Source of the DNA: Manihot esculenta
Taxonomy: Eukaryota; Streptophyta; Magnoliopsida; Malpighiales; Euphorbiaceae
Direction of reading: 5' to 3'
Assembly (NCBI RefSeq): GCF_001659605.2
Contig: NC_035176.2
Span: 21,639,890 to 21,703,889 of the forward strand
DNA: 64,000 nucleotides
Part shown: in pieces, positions 34,516 through 45,099 of the stretch
Numbering within the stretch: position 1 is the first letter of the stretch
Layout of the letters: each line of letters starts with the position of its first letter
The notes under the pieces: model-generated
Seen by the model: the letters and a program-made list of their open reading frames with translations, nothing else
The model's database searches: none
Told to the model about the DNA's origin: nothing
Made by a program: the position numbers and the translations under genes

Positions 34516-34911
34516 TGTAACAGCCCGGACGTGAACCCCGGCACTGTTACCGTTCACGGCCCAGGGCTATCCCTCGCCTGGCCTCTTTTGCCACCTTGGG
34601 CTTTCCACTGGAACAACTACAACTGGTACTCACTCTCACCAGACTATTCCCTTAAAGTGGGAGGTCAAGGGTTCGAGTAGTGGGGGAGGCGACCTAATTT
34701 CCAAAGGGAAATTTGGGCCAAATCCACTTGGGGAAGGATGCATTCGATGCGAGAACCCAAGGGGACAAATCCTGCCTGGCCCGTGAGGGTGAAGGGATAT
34801 TAAGAGCTGCTCACGACGCCAGTGGAAAGCCCGAGGTGGCAAGAGGCCAGGCGAGGGATAGCCCTGGGCCGTGAGCGGTAACAGTGCCGGTAAGAGGGCC
34901 GGGCTGTTACA
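34516..34911. mobile_element. small TGTAACAGCCCGG foldback element, single-core form
   Basis: 396 bp, ends TGTAACAGCCCGG and CCGGGCTGTTACA. Terminal inverted repeats of roughly 100 bp include GCACTGTTACCG, GGGCTATCCCTCGCCTGGCC and GGGCTTTCCACTGG. It is flanked by AACAA on both sides (34511-34515 and 34912-34916). The non-inverted core (34625-34800) differs at only two sites over about 110 bp from the arms of the palindromes at 57599-58526. The core has GGTCAAGGGTTCGAG, similar to a pol III B box, but no convincing A box. No coding capacity. It lies within the left chromovirus LTR and so is younger than it. Confidence 0.85.
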
Positions 34912-35704
34912 AACAACATACTGGGGTCAAGCACAACTCTAATCCTCAATAACATCATTTCATTACATAACTGTTCAATACTTTACAATTCATCATGTCC
35001 ACATCTAACTATTACATAAACATAACTTTACTCTTCTTGACCTCCTGGCCTATCCCGTACCTACAAACCTGGGGGATTAAGGGAGTGGGGTGAGCTACTA
35101 GAGCCCAGTGAGCAGAATAATAAAACATTTTAAAACATATGCTATAATGGAATGCATCACATCACAGACAAATCACGTCAAGGATGGACTTGTCACCAGT
35201 AGTCCTCTACATAGTCCAACTGTGCCAGGGGCGTAGAATGGGCCTCACTGGTCTTTCTCTTACATTGTGCTAGGGGCGTAGAATGGGCCTCACTGGTCTT
35301 CCATACCGTATCATCATCATATCATATCATACGAGGACTAAAGGATCATCCAACATCCATCCACATCAACATCAAATAATGCAATGCAACATATTCGTGA
35401 ATTCTAATGCAAACAACCTAGAATATCACGTGGCATTCATGATGCGTGAATCATGCTAAAAATTTCATTATTTTTACTTTAAAACATAAGGAGTCATTCT
35501 ACTCACCTCTGGCTAGCTCTGACCAGACACTGAAGCAGCTATCTCACTGCTGAGGTCCTCGGTTCCTCGGGTCCGAATCTACACAGGTGGACTCAAATGA
35601 GGGACCAAACATACATGAACATGACTCTAAAATACTCCCCAAAAACCCCCTAAAACACCTTAAAACAATCATAGAAAACATGCAAAGGAAGGCTGAACAG
35701 GGCA

Positions 35705-35960
35705 CTTTCGGCGGTAGGTTCGGCGGTCGAAAGGCCCTCCAGAGCCGAAAGTCATGCACCTTCGGCGGCACTTTCGGCGGCCGAAGGTTCCCTCCAGAGA
35801 CGAAACTCATGCATATTCGGCGGCACCTTCGGCGGCCGAAAGTCCCTTCCAGAGCCGAAAGTCCTCTTTTGGGGGCAGGATTCGGCAGCCGATACGTGCT
35901 ACCACAGGCAGGTTCGGCGATCGAAAGGGCTTTCGGATGCCGAACCTGAGTCCTCCCAAA
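35705..35960. repeat. cluster of TTCGGCGGCCGAA palindromes in an LTR
   Basis: At least eight variants of TTCGGCGG or CGGCCGAA separated by 15-40 bp, with AGAGCCGAAAGTC and CCTCCAGAG between. Two more units are at 36496-36560, next to the TATA box. They lie in the U3-like part of the left LTR. Confidence 0.85.
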
Positions 35961-36468
35961 GTGGTAGAACCCAGCCCTTCACATGCACAAATGCCTCCCA
36001 AACTACACAACTCAACCAAACCACTTCCAAAGCATGCATACACACATACATAAACTCCTAGGGGTTTCAAACTATCCTAAACCCCACTTACAACACATCA
36101 AGCATACATAAACAATCCACATTGCTCAAAAACTCAACATAACCCATAAACTCAAAAATAACCTAAACATGCATTTCTACCCCATAAACCTTTATAAAAC
36201 TTGTTAAAAACATAAAATGAGCTAAGGAACTACTCTTACCTCTTGGAAAACAAGGGGAGAGGCGATCTAACTCGGAGATGGGGGAGAACTCAACTCTTTG
36301 GTCTCCAAGCTTCAAAACTTGCTCTTTTTTCTCAAATATCTTCAAATCAAGATAAAACTTGTTAAAACTTGAAAGATTGGAGGAAAAACCTCAAAAATCA
36401 ACCATGGGAGAGCATGGACTCACCGTGGTTGAAAATGGAGAGAAAACTCGCCCGTTTCGGCCATGGAG

Positions 36469-36480
36469 CCCTTATATAGG
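36469..36480 (-). promoter_or_regulatory. TATA box of the left chromovirus LTR
   Basis: The minus strand reads CCCTATATAAGGGC, a strong TATA box directed leftward, with the TTCGGCGGCCGAA units on both sides. It shows that this LTR is transcribed toward 34202. Confidence 0.6.
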
Positions 36481-36689
36481 GGCTGACAAGACCACCCTTC
36501 GGCAGCCTAAAGTGCCTCCAAAACTCATGCAAGTTCGGCGGCCGAACATGAGATTCGGCGGGCGAGTTTTCTTCTGAAGGTTCCCGCGGAGAAGGTCCGT
36601 CAGCTCCAGCTCGGATCTTCACCCAAGCTCAGCAGGAGGCAAACACATCAAACATGGTGGTGTCAGGTACGCTCACTTTCAAATGTTCT

Positions 36690-37545
36690 GATGTGTATGT
36701 TTTGTGAACCCTGGTATTTCTCTTTCTTTAGTTGCTCTAGGAGCCGTCGAGGGGTTGAGTTGATAACTTCTGGGCTAGAGTGTCCTCTTTGGGTCAGTGA
36801 ACCCAAGTGTGATCCATCTATGGCAGAGTCTGTCTGTCGGTCCAGTTCAGTATCAGTTGAGGGTAGATGCCGTCCACCCGACCTTGAGGTCCTAGACTTG
36901 ATTGTCTGGACATCATTCTAGGGATGGACTGGGTTTTTCTACTCGTGGTACTACCGGGTCTGTAGAGACAAGGTAGTCAAGTTCAGAGGACAGGATGGGT
37001 CAGAGGTAGTCTGTTGAGGGGACAGTGTAGGGATGCCTAGAGGTTTGATGTCAGCCTGTCAGACTCGTAGGGTGCATAGGAGGGGTTGTCAGAGGGTTCT
37101 AGCTCTTGTTAGAGAGTTTAGCAGTCAGGTCAGGGAACCAGCCTCTGTGTCTGTTGTTTGAGAGAGAGTGCTTAGATGTCTTCCCAGGCGAGCTGTCAGG
37201 TTCACCACCTGCTAGAGAGATAGAGGTTGGAAATAGAAGTGATGCCTAGCATCAGGGTCATCTCTACTCTTCTCTACAGGATGGTACCTGCAGAGTTGTA
37301 GAAGTTGTTGTAGCAGTTGCAAGAGCTTGGTAGACAAGGGTTTTATCCGACCTAGTACCTCACCCTGGATTGCTCCAGTATTGTTGTGGGAAAAGCAGGA
37401 TGAATCCTTGAGACCCTGTGTCGACTTCAGGCAGTTGAACTAGGTCGCTACCAAGGACAGGTGTCCCCTGCCTCGGATTTGTGATCTAGTGGACCAGCTC
37501 TTAGGAGCCGGTTGTTTTCCAAGATAGATCACTTAATAGCCCATA
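36690..37545 (+). pseudogene. decayed chromovirus pol (protease to RT start)
   Basis: Plus-strand fragments in several frames: DLEVLDLIVW and GMDW-like residues, RGLMSACQTRRVHRRGCQ, then [34 protein letters not shown] and [10 protein letters not shown]. These match the protease-RT junction of Tekay-like chromoviruses. There are many stops. The sequence breaks off after the first RT blocks and runs straight into LTR-like sequence, so an internal deletion has occurred. Confidence 0.7.
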
Positions 37546-37547
37546 GA

Positions 37548-37740
37548 TCTGTCATGATTGAAAGTCCTGTGTGAGCTCCTTCGGGCGCCGGGCATTGAAA
37601 GTCCTGTGTGAGTCCTTTGAGAGCCGGGCATTTGTTGGATAAGTCCTGTGTGAGCCCTTTTAGGGTCGGGCACCATGCTATGTGTTGAAAGTCCTGTGTG
37701 AGCTCTCTGTGGACCGGGCACCGACAGAGGGAGTTTTGAG
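37548..37740 (+). repeat. four about 50-bp repeats at the start of the right LTR
   Basis: Four units carry GTCCTGTGTGAGCTC and GCCGGGCA, spaced about 45-60 bp. They lie where U3 of the plus-strand LTR should begin. Confidence 0.75.
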
Positions 37741-38500
37741 GTCATGTCCAATCCGTGATGTGAATTGTTTGTGCTGTGACGCATTTCATGAAAGCATGTA
37801 ATTAATGAACTGTTTTTATTGTTTCTACTCACTGGGCTTTTTAGCTCACCCCTCTCCCCTAACCCCAGGTTTGCAGGTCTGAAGAAGATTGAGAAGTCTC
37901 AGGGGTTAAGGTCATGCTTATGTATTAGACTAGTACTTTTAGAGTGGACATGTAATGTAAAGTAAATTGATATAATGCATTGTATGATAATGTAATGTAA
38001 TGTAACGTAAAGTAGAGTTATGTTTATGGATTAGTGTTGTGCTTGGCCCTAAGGCTTGGTTAGTCCCTTTTTAGTACATGATGTAATGTAATATTTTAAA
38101 TGTTGAGTTGTGTTTGAACTAAACTTGTGGCATGTATTGTTTACCACGCTAGAGTATTTGATGAGGACTCTAGTGGAGGTCTTATGTTTGTGATTTGATG
38201 CATGCACAGGTTAGGTTCTAGTTCTTTTGATGTGATCCCAGCTTGATGTATGTTATATTGACCGAGCTAGAGTTTTGATGAGGGTTCTAGTATGGGGTTC
38301 TTTTATATTTCCAGTTATGTCGCATGCAGGTCAAGCTCGGTATAAACATCAGATGTGTTAAAGTTTTTATGTTAATGTTTTGATCATGTATGGGATTTGA
38401 CCAGGTGATAGGAAGTAAGTTAGGCTTGCTACGGGTCCCGGCGGCCTTAAGCCGATCTGGATCCTAAAGCCGGTAGCGGTCCGGTTTCCGGGTCGTTACA
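37548..38500 (+). repeat. right chromovirus LTR, plus strand
   Basis: It contains CTACTCACTGGGCTTTTTAG, GTTTGCAGGTCTGAAG and ends CCGGGTCGTTACA. It is homologous to the reverse complement of 34202-35300. The start is uncertain because of the deletion junction. Confidence 0.6.
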
Positions 38501-39098
38501 TGTTAGAACTGTGATAAAAGTAGATAACCCAAATTTAACAACGTTAGACACGTGTAATTTATGTGACTAACAGAATGTGTAAATTTATCTAATTTATAAT
38601 CCATCTTTACTGTTTAGTCAAGTCTTTTTGAAATTAAAAAGTTTGTTAGGGACTTATACGACTATTTTAAAATTTATCAAGGTTTTTTGAAACCAAAAAG
38701 TTTGTTAAGAACTTATATGACTATTTTAAAATTTATCAGGGATTTAAAAAGTTTTTTTTGTCTAAAAAATAAAACATATTAATAATTTTATGCATAGAAA
38801 TCTTAATAAAAATCTTAAATAGTGAAAATAATTTTTTCTTTAAAAAAAATTATTTTACTGAAAATGATTTAATTTTTCTTTTAATTTGGAAAATATTTTT
38901 TTTAATTAAATTTTTTGAGAGATCCGAATATCAAAAAATATAGAAATTTTTAAAAAAAAAAAAATATTTTCCTTAAAGTAAACGGAAGCCTTATTTCTAC
39001 ATCTTTAAATCTCATTTATTGAATCCTTAAAATTTGAATAAACCTACAAATTTATATATGCCATAAAATTTATCATCAAAATTACCATTTAAATCTAT
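38501..39098. other. AT-rich spacer
   Basis: No gene is recognised. A short direct repeat occurs at 38610-38760 (AAAAAGTTTGTTAGGGACTTA, TTTTAAAATTTATCA). Confidence 0.5.
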
Positions 39099-40512
39099 AA
39101 AAATGACTAACACGTCTTATTATATTTTTAATATAAAACAACTAATTTCTTAAAATTTAGTAAAATCTATAATTTTATCTCTTAATTTAAATTTTATAAT
39201 TTTTTTTATTCACTTTAATATTTTTAAAAAATTATAAGTAAATGATACAATATTTTGGAGTAAGCGCATATAACTTTACATGCTCAAAAAATATCTCTAA
39301 ATATTATATTTATTTATAAATTAATTTATTATATTTTTTATAAACTAATCTCAAAATATTACAGTATTTGTAAATAACCCATATATTTTACAAAATAATC
39401 CATAAATATAATTATTCATAAATATTTTTTATATAAATTGATCCCTAATATAATAATTATTTATAAAAAAGCCCAACAATTTTTCAAAAATTGATGCCTA
39501 TATTATAATGGTTTATGTATAAGATTTATATTTTACAAATTTATCCTTAAATATTTTAATTATTTACAAATAAACCTATATGATTTTATATTTTACAAAT
39601 TTAATCCTTAAATATTACTATAATTTGTGAATAATCCTAATATTTTACAAAATAATTTCTAAATATAATTATTTACAACTAAGGCTATTATTTTACAAAT
39701 TGATTCCTAATTGTTATAATTATTTATAAATAAGCTCGATATTTTACTAATTGATCTCTACCGTTATAATTATTTATAAATAAACTTTTATATTTTATAA
39801 GTTGATATATAAATATTATAATGCTTACGAATAAATTTATGTATTTTATAAATTGATTCTTAAATATTATTATTATTTGCAAATAAGTCCTATATTTTTT
39901 TCAAATTGATTTTTTAATATTACTATTATTTATGAATAAGCTCTTTTATTTTTATAAGTTGATAACTAAATATTATTATTATTATTATTTATAAAAATAT
40001 AATATTATTTAGTGAATAATTATTTATATGTATAAATACAATGCTTATTTATTAAATGATTAATTATAATATTTAGAGATTAATTTTTTTAAAAAGACTT
40101 ATTTGTAATTAATTATATTTACGGATTATTTTGTAAAATATAAATGCTTAGTCACAAATAATTGTAATATTTAGATCAATTTATAAAAATATATGGGCTT
40201 ATTTGTAAATAATTAAATATTAGATATTTATTTGTATAATATAAGAGCTTATTCTCAAATAATTTTAATATTTAGGAACTATTTTGCAAAATATAAAGTC
40301 TTATTTGTAAAAAAAATAATATTTATGGATCAATTTATAATATTATATATATTTATTTGTAAATAATTATAATATTTAGATATCATTTTATAAAATATTA
40401 TATTAAATTATAAAAAAAAATTAATCAAGTGACTAAACTGTAAATTTTATTAAATTTTGAGAACTTAGTTATTTCATATTAAAAATATAATAAAGAGTAT
40501 ATTAGTCATTTT
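39099..40512. mobile_element. 1.4-kb foldback element with minisatellite arms
   Basis: Ends match in inverted orientation over roughly 90 bp: AAATGACTAA, TTATTATATTTTTAATAT, AACTAA, TAAAATTTA on the left and their complements at 40415-40512. The left arm (39230-39980) is a degenerate tandem of about 55-65-bp units reading ATTTTACAAATTGATCC, TAAATATTATAATTATTTA and AAATAAGCC. The right arm (40080-40400) has the same units in reverse complement. No coding frame. Confidence 0.65.
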
Positions 40513-41944
40513 TTCTTTATATAGCAATAATTTAATAGTAAATCTAACAGTGCGGACAATATTGTAATTTTTTTTAATAAGTGAGTTTTAAAACTGTAGA
40601 GACCAAAGTGGATAACTCACTGAACTATAGAGACCAAAAAATGTAATTTAGTCTTAATGTAAAAGTATTATTACTTTTTTTTAAAATTTGTTTGATTATA
40701 TTAATTTTTATTTGACTTAAATTTTATTTATTAAAATTATAATTTTATTAAATATTTTAATTTAATTGATTAAGGTTTTTCAAATTGAAAGTCTAAGTTT
40801 AGAGTAGAGGATAATAAAAATAGGACTAGAAATAAGCTCAATATGAAAAAGAACTTAAGAAGCCTTTGGGTCTAGAAATAAGCTGACTCATCTCACTTTT
40901 TGCAAATTCTTTTTACTGAGAGTCATTGCACGTGGAGGAATAGATCTCATCGTCAACTCTTCTTAATAATTGCTTGGATTATAAGCAACAATAACCGAAA
41001 AGAGGATGGATTTTGCGATTGAGTGTTTCGCTTATGGCATGCTGGTTTAGGGATGGTACTTACTTGGACCAATCAGCTTCACAAATAAATCAGAATTCGT
41101 TCTAGACTAACGGCAAAGAGCTACTAGATTTGAAACAATTTTATTTTTATTTTATATTCATTTGTGTGTATTAGATACACTTCATTTCTATAATAGAAGA
41201 ATATAATTAGCCCTTTTTAAAATGTACTTAGCTTATTTAGATGTAAAAATTAAAATGGACTAATTTAACCATGACGTAAAATACAAAGATAAGATTTTAA
41301 CTTTTTATTTTTACTCCCTTCAGTTGACGCCTAGCTCTATTTCCACCACCACTAGTCCAAGTCTTTGATATTTTTAGCGACTGTCTCAAACTTTATTTTT
41401 ATAGTTTTATTATGATTTTATTTTGCAATACTAATTTATTTAATAATGGTTTATTATTTTAGTAGTTATAACTATTTTAATAGCAGTTAACAATAAATTA
41501 TATATTAAAATTTACTTTTTTATATTATCTCCTCTTAGTATTTAAATATTAATATTTTAATTAAATCAAAATACTTTACATTATCCTAGAACTTCGTCTA
41601 TGGGCTCGGTTTTCCTAGGCATAGTTCATTTCCTATAGGCTAGGTATTGTTATTTTATTTCCTTTTAATAAAATATATACTTCTGATGAAAAAAAGTTTA
41701 CGCCTCCTGACAGATAAAAGATGAGTTTCCTTATATAAGGGAAGTATCCATGTCAACATATTTATTGCTGATAAAATTTTTTAAGAAAAATCAATATATA
41801 TGGTGGAGAAATTGAGTTTATTATTAAAATAATATAAATTAAAAAATTTATTATAAATTTAATGTGACTTTAAAAGCATCTATAAAAGAGTTAATAAAAA
41901 AAATTATTTTTAAAAATTTTTAAATTATAATTTATATTAATTTA
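40513..41944. other. spacer without recognised gene
   Basis: 40560-40660 has AGAGACCAAAGTGG and AGAGACCAAAAAATG, typical of ends of short plant elements. 40860-41120 has near-normal composition but only short broken frames. The remainder is AT-rich. Confidence 0.5.
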
Positions 41945-42562
41945 AGAGAGATTTATATTTTAATTATTGAATATCGTCATTATTAACAAGTCAATTCTTA
42001 CATTTTCAGAAATATATTAAAACGTACTTATTTTTTTTCTCCGTCAGTAAAATAATCCTTTCGTCTATTTCTGCTGTTAAAAATATAACAAAAGATCAAA
42101 TTATCCCTTTCTGTTTCTCCTCCTCCTTCTTCTTCTTCATTGATTTTTCCTCCTCTTCTTCTTTTTCTTTCATTCTTCTTTTTTTTTATTCTTCTTCGAT
42201 TTTTCTTTTTATTTTTCTTTTTTAAGAAGGTGGAGAATAATGAGATTTTCTTCTTTTTCTTCTTTTTCTTCTTTATCATCATCCTCTTCTTCTCTTTCTT
42301 CTTTTTTTTCTTCTTCTTCTTTTTTCTTCTTCTCCTTCATCATCATCATCTTTTTCTTCTTCTTTGTCTTTGTCTTCTTTTTTTAAGGAGAAGGGGATCT
42401 TCTTTTTTGAGGAGGAGGAGGAATTATTTCGTTGATGGAAAAAAAACAATAAGAACGTTTTAATAGGTATGAAAAAGATAAGAACATTTTAATAGATCTT
42501 TAAAAATATAGGGACTGACTTATTAATAATAGCAATATCCAAGGGCTAAATAAGAGATTTTA
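41945..42562. mobile_element. MITE-like element, copy 2, with 340-bp polypyrimidine tract
   Basis: Left end GAGAGATTTATATTTTAAT, ATTATTAACAAGTC, TTTTCAGAAA, TATTAAAACGT. The right end carries complements (AATAGATCTTTAAAAATATAG, GACTTATTAATAATAGCAATA, GGCTAAATAAGAGATTT). Same layout as 11664-12316, including TTTCTGCTGTTAAAAATATAA and GATCAAATTATCCCT. The TTC/TTTTTC tract (42100-42440) is much longer here. Open frames of Phe/Lys runs on both strands are low-complexity. Confidence 0.78.
42100..42440. repeat. polypyrimidine (TTC-rich) tract
   Basis: Nearly all pyrimidine on the plus strand, dominated by TTC, TTTTTC and CATCATCAT, with a short purine interruption at 42226-42246 and GGAGGAGGAGG at the end. 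Tracts of this kind can form triplex DNA; that is known chemistry, not shown here. Confidence 0.9.
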
Positions 42563-45000
42563 TTTAAAGACAAAATTGAATTTTAAAAATTTTCTCTCTC
42601 ATATTTTATCTATTTTTAACAAAAAATATGACAAAAAGTCTATTTTGTTGACTATAAAATAAATTTATATTTTATAAAATAAATTTTTTAATTTTTATAA
42701 ATTCATCATGTCTTGAATATTTATATCATTTAGTTTATATAATTTTCATTATATGTTTCATTTTGTCTCTATATATTTAAATATTTGTATTATTTATTCT
42801 TTTTGATAAAAGGTAAAATAAATTGGCTAACAGTTATTTTAATTAAACAATTTGATAAAATATATCAACATTTTAATTGAATGATTTTTATAAAAATAAG
42901 AATTATTAAAATTTTTAAAATTTAAAAATCTAATAATAATTACCTTATAAATAAAGTTTCTACACCAATGTCATTTTAAAGCAGCCATCTTATCTATATA
43001 TATATATTTATTTTTTTTATTTAAAGAATTCACAAAGATTTTAACTTCACCTATATTATGCTTAATTTTTTTTTTAAAAAAATATTTATAAGGTAGGTTA
43101 TTCACTAATTATTTAATTTATTAACTTAATATATATATATAGATATCATAATAGTTGAAATTAACTCATTAAACACTTGAAATTATAAAAATTATTATAA
43201 TTAAATATAAATTAAGCATTAACAGAAGAATATTAAATTAATCACATATATTATTAATTGCACTCTAAATTTGATTATTGTATTCTAAATTTTTACAAAT
43301 TAATAAAATTAGACGATAATAATTTTATTATTTTCTAAAATTTTAGAGTACAATCAATATCATTGTTTAGTATAAATATATATTTTAACTTAATTTATTT
43401 ATATAAATCAGTTTTTTATTGTTAAGAAGTGAAGTTAATTTTATTTATTTCTATTTACGTGATTGAAGTTATATATTAAATTATTTAAATTTAAAAAATA
43501 AATCTTAAATTTGTAGAGAAAATAATTTTAAGAGTAATAATTAAATTATTTAATGGATTTTATAGATTATTTAATTTATAAAAAAATAAATAAATGAATG
43601 AATTTAATAATTTATCATTATTTTTAAAATTTAAAAAATTTTAAATATAGATCAAAACATAAAAATTAAATAATATTTTTCAACGAATAATAGTTTAGGA
43701 AACTCATGTTAAAAAAAATTTATATTTAATATTTAATATAAGTAAATTAATTTAATTTGTAAAATTTTATATATGTTAAACTTTTTTATTGTTTTACTTA
43801 AAATTAAATTTTAATTTGAGAAATAAATATTTTTTATAAATTAAGTGAAATTAAAATTCTCATTGATAAAATAAAATTGGACTTTTTTAAATTCGTTATT
43901 GAACGAGTTTTATGGTTGACTCATTCATTATGAGCCTTATAATTATTTATTCACTGTTGAATTAGTTTTTTGATTAATCACTTGTAATGAAATGAACCTT
44001 ATTAGTACTTATTCATAGCAAGATGAATTTTTCAATTCATCCAAGATAGAAATATGAAATCAACTTCAATTTTACTAGAAATGGTATAAATATTACGTTA
44101 ATTCAACAATGTTTTTTTTTTTTTTTTTTCTGCAAATGGGTTCACAGTTTTGGTGCCCAGAGCTAGGGAACACATCTTTCATCGGGTAGAGACGTTAGAC
44201 AACCCATGTGGAAACGGACTTTTGGGGGTTGGTAAAATCCTAAACCAGGGACTAATTTGTAAATACCTGCTAACTTTGAGCCGCTTAATAATACCACAGG
44301 CAACCGTCCACGGTTTTGGACTTTTTTACCAAAAAACTTCTCATTTTTCAATGTTAGAGCCTCAGCATTATGAGCCCCATCATTCTTTTCATATTTATCA
44401 TTTTAGCCCCACAACTTTCCAAATTTTTATTTGTTCCCTCCCTCTGGTATTGTCCTCCTTAAATAAAAAAATTTACATTTATTTATTTTATCTAAAACAA
44501 ATTCAGATATATGATGAATTTGAATCTATTCATATGAAAATTATTTTATAATTATGAAATTTTAGCCAATTTTCAATATAAAATTAATTAAATTAACCTA
44601 AAATATAGAGTTTATTGTATAAGGGGTGAAGATTGAAATTCAAATAACTCATTTAGAAAAATAAATGTATTTAAAATAAAAAGGAGGGGACTAGATTATT
44701 TCATTTGAAAATTTGCCATATGTCAAGATTTCAGAATAGGTATTACTTGTACTGAAATCTTTAGATTTCACTTAAAAATCATTCCTTTTTTGTATAAAAA
44801 TAACTTTAAATGGATTAAAATATTTGTTTTAAACTGTATTTTCTTGGTACATTTTAAAGGAAATTATAAATTTATCCTTCTAAATTCATATATACCAAAA
44901 CCACACGAGGAAATGAACAATCAGAAACAGGGGACAGGACAAAATCACAAATTGTAATATCGTCCGAGGTCAATAATGCAAAAACATCTATTATAGATTT
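42563..45000. other. AT-rich spacer
   Basis: No gene is supported. 44120-44360 has near-normal composition (GGTTCACAGTTTTGGTGCCCAGAG) and a 133-codon plus-strand frame whose translation resembles nothing I know and has no splice context. A 20-bp T run is at 44110-44129. Confidence 0.5.
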
Positions 45001-45024
45001 TCAGAATATGGAGATGTAAACCAC

Positions 45025-45057
<33 letters not shown>
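45025..45057. repeat. (CT)n microsatellite in the promoter
   Basis: 33 bp of CT about 20 bp upstream of the TATA region of the HAD gene. Pyrimidine patches near the start are common in plant promoters. Confidence 0.95.
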
Positions 45058-45060
<3 letters not shown>

Positions 45061-45077
45061 ACTCATGATTTCTAGTG

Positions 45078-45099
45078 TATATATATATATTTATATATA
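45078..45099 (+). promoter_or_regulatory. TATA region of the HAD hydrolase gene
   Basis: TATATATATATATTTATATA lies 20 bp downstream of the CT tract. A leader exon (about 45110-45250) follows with GC-richer sequence and a donor CTGG|GTACGTC near 45250. No other promoter lies closer to the coding exons, so the first intron (about 45251-47899) would be in the 5' UTR. Confidence 0.55.

Larger units (their letters stand above)
34202..38500. mobile_element. inverted, outward-facing pair of chromovirus LTRs with a pol relic
   Basis: The left end begins TGTAACGACCCGGAAACCGG and the right end is its reverse complement, ending CCGGGTCGTTACA. Homology in inverted orientation continues inward for about 700-900 bp (34202-35130 against 38500-37790), covering AAGCCGATCTGGATCC, CATGTATGGGATT, the ACTCACTGGGCT...AGCTCACCCC block and more. 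Normal LTRs are direct repeats, so this is an inversion, a recombination product or two abutting relics. The left LTR (minus strand) has a promoter at 36469-36480. The right one (plus) follows a decayed pol. No shared flanking duplication was found (CTTTG against TGTTA). A small element is nested at 34516-34911. Confidence 0.65.

Noticed and set aside
42028..42463. Phe/Lys-rich frames on both strands
   Set aside because: They translate a TTC/GAA low-complexity tract inside a MITE-like element.
44150..44551. 133-codon plus-strand frame
   Set aside because: No recognisable domain, no promoter or splice context, and its second half runs into AT-rich spacer.
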